This document shows positions 61,666 through 64,000 of a stretch of 64,000 nt of DNA, piece after piece. Position numbers and translations under genes: made by a program. The notes beneath the pieces were generated by a model. The model was given only the letters and a program-made list of their open reading frames with translations, did no database searches and was not told the DNA's origin. Source of the stretch: Zonotrichia leucophrys gambelii (lineage: Eukaryota > Chordata > Aves > Passeriformes > Passerellidae); assembly GCF_028769735.1 (NCBI RefSeq), contig NC_088170.1:43754585-43818584 (forward strand). The letters are read 5' to 3'. The stretch's first letter is position 1. The number at the start of each line of letters is the position of its first letter.

Positions 61666-64000
61666 GAAAAAAAGGTATTGGAAAGAAAAGGGTACTGGAG
61701 GAAAATAAGAGGAAGCTGAAATGACCCTTATTTGCTTATCACTTACACAGGATATATAAAAATCATATATGGATCATATGGATTGCAGCCTACAACTTTC
61801 TGGAAAGGCAGAGCTTGAGCACTGTGAACTCAGTTAGACTGGATCTGTCTCACTAAACTCAACCTTCTCACCCTATGGATGATTTGATCTGGAGCAGCAG
61901 CAAAAATACCCTCTCACAAGGTAAAGGGTGCAGGTCATGGCTGGTGCTGTGCTTATGTTCCACCTTACTCTTCATCCTACTGAATAATCACTGACGTAGG
62001 CGAGCTTAAAGAAAGCAAATAAATTGTAGAATTCCTAATCCATCCCCGGCCATTAAGAAGATTCAACTATATTTTAAATGAATAATCACATTGAGAAATA
62101 TCCCTGTAAGTAGGAAAAGGGGTATGAACAATATTTTTGGGGCAACTATAAAGATAAAAATAGTCTCAATTCATATAAAGACTTGAAAGCAAGGATTCTG
62201 AATTTTGTATACTCATGGGACCCAAGGAGGAGACTCAGAGGTGAGGCAACAGGAAATGTGACAGCAACAATTTGGCTCATCTGGAAGAATAGGTGGCAGA
62301 GGTTAATAAGTGATGTCTCAGAGAGGTGAGAGAAAGTCATGTCAGTGACCATGGTGAGGGAAGCAGAGATAACTTCAAGGGCAATCCTGAAAAATCAGCT
62401 CTGGAGGTACGGGGTTTGATATGGGATGGCAGCCAATCCAAAGAGAAACATCCATGAGAAGGAGGCATGAGCCTCAGAGCATGCATATGCAGCAGAAGAA
62501 AAAGTAAATTTGAGAATTATAAATAAAACCAAATGAATCAATCCACTCAGCACTAAGGAGAACACTAGAGGAAGATGACAGGCACAGACATGAAACTTGC
62601 ACTATCATTCATAATTGGCTATAACTTTAGCTCCCATTTATCAATACTTCATTTACCCAATAAGCAGGTTCACAGGCAGTTAACATAATGAGGAGCATCC
62701 TGGAAATTACAAAACAGAGTGGTGAATGTATGGCTCGACAGGGGAGACACAGGAAAATAGGTGAAATGACCTTCACGGTCCCATAAAAGCACCATAAAAA
62801 CTAGGCACTTCTCACTGTGTGAGTTTAGAAGCTGACTGCAAACTTTCATGCAGACAGAAGTGTGACACCTGTACAGAAAATGAATGTGGAAGCACACCTG
62901 GCCATGACAAAACCTTGCTACTGAAGTTACTGCTTTCCTCATTTTCTCAGCACCAATTCTTTGAAGCAGTGTCATTTTACCTTCCCATTTCAACCAGGTA
63001 TTTAATAGCAAACAATTCACCACAGGATCTCTGATGAATATCAAAGGCTCATTTGTAAAGAAATAAACTGAAACTGCCAAAAGTTAAAAAAGCAAATGTG
63101 TAAAACAAACCTTCGCCTTTGAAATTAATGAGTTTTGAAATATCTCTTACACCAAAGCAGAGCAAAGCAGGAAAGCAAAGCAAACAAGGAACCTGGAGAG
63201 ACAGGAGAGGATGGAACCAGACCAAATGACAGATCACAAACCTGGGGAATCAAGTAATATGCAAATAGTGGTAATCAACACGGATAACAGGAAAAGCATG
63301 ATCAAAGCTAAACCCTTCTGATAGAAATGACTCCTATGCTAGAAGTGCATTAGCACCCTGTAACCAAAATAAAAGAGCCAAACTAAGTAATTCAAATCAA
63401 AGAGTAGCATGCAAAAAGAAAGAATTCATTAAAAAGTAACATATGGCAAGCAGGTTCCACCTCTTACCTACAATTAACTCAAGAAAGTGAGAAATAGTCT
63501 CACTGACATGTATGATATTAAAACAAAAATTATGGAGGAAGAAGCCTCAAACCCCAATAACAACAATTGGGAAAAACCAAACTAGTAGTGAAGATTCTGC
63601 ATAAAGGCATAGAAAACATTTGAGGAACTGAAAACATGCTGAAAAATAGGAAGCCTCTCAGGACCATGGAACTAATCAAGACTAAAAGATTCTCTAGAGA
63701 TTTCCTAGGGATTCTCTATGCTCCTCATCTTCTCTGGTAATATATCCATCTGGTTCTTGTGAATCCCACCTCCATCATCTGTTACATTCCCTCTTCAGTA
63801 CTTCAAGTTCCATCCACGCTGCTAACCCCATGGTCTTGTGGGGACTCTTATCACCCTTCTTACAGCCCACAGTACCCTAACAATCCCCTGACAACAGCCT
63901 CATTTCTCCACCCCTGTTCCATGTCCCTTATGGCCTTCAACATCATCCTTCAGCGTGTTCCGTGTTTCTGGCATTCCCCAATTAATAGGTTATCCTCATC
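61666..64000. other. Unique non-coding sequence
   Basis: No recognisable gene or repeat. A loosely repetitive AAAGCA(G/A) run lies at 63155-63186. Confidence 0.5.

Overview
This window reads as vertebrate nuclear DNA, most likely from a songbird (passerine). The evidence is the repeat content: several pieces of CR1, the main LINE of birds, ending in the family's 3' octamer motif, and a solo endogenous-retrovirus LTR at 23655-24049 whose sequence I recognise as a common passerine type. The DNA is AT-rich by eye. I found no exon, tRNA, rRNA or CRISPR array, and no bacterial-style gene organisation. All open frames are short, overlap on both strands, and lack recognisable domains except where they cross LINE fragments. 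The best description is an intergenic or long-intron stretch (gene desert) carrying a moderate load of old repeats.

Layout. 1-7.8 kb is mostly unique sequence with a CR1 reverse-transcriptase fragment (2565-3165). At 7.8 kb there is a sharp hairpin. 9.4-9.7 kb holds an old minus-strand LINE fragment with a visible FADD box, and 10.8 kb a CR1 tail. A class I type solo LTR sits at 13004-13436. 13.4-23.6 kb is unique, with one perfect hairpin at 20.1 kb. The class II (ERVK-type) solo LTR lies at 23655-24049. 24-31 kb is unique, with a doubtful reverse-transcriptase relic at 27.2 kb. 31105-33145 is the longest CR1 copy, split by a 930-bp LTR (32028-32957). At 36.1-37.0 kb a T/G-only tract, an ERV-like repeat and a CR1 tail lie next to one another. 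38176-38655 is a 480-bp (TTTC)n tract. 47.4-47.8 kb has an (ATCTC)n array and a CR1 tail. The rest, to 64 kb, is unique apart from a CR1 piece at 61.4 kb.

The clearest results are structural. Three solo LTRs can be delimited to the base by their TG...CA ends and by target-site duplications of 4, 5 and 6 bp, the sizes usual for class I, ERVL-like and ERVK-like integrases. The CR1 copy at 31 kb also carries a 27-nt insertion whose near-identical source lies 2.5 kb upstream, which looks like a templated insertion. I see no new functional system; the ORF-rich stretches were examined and rejected as genes.
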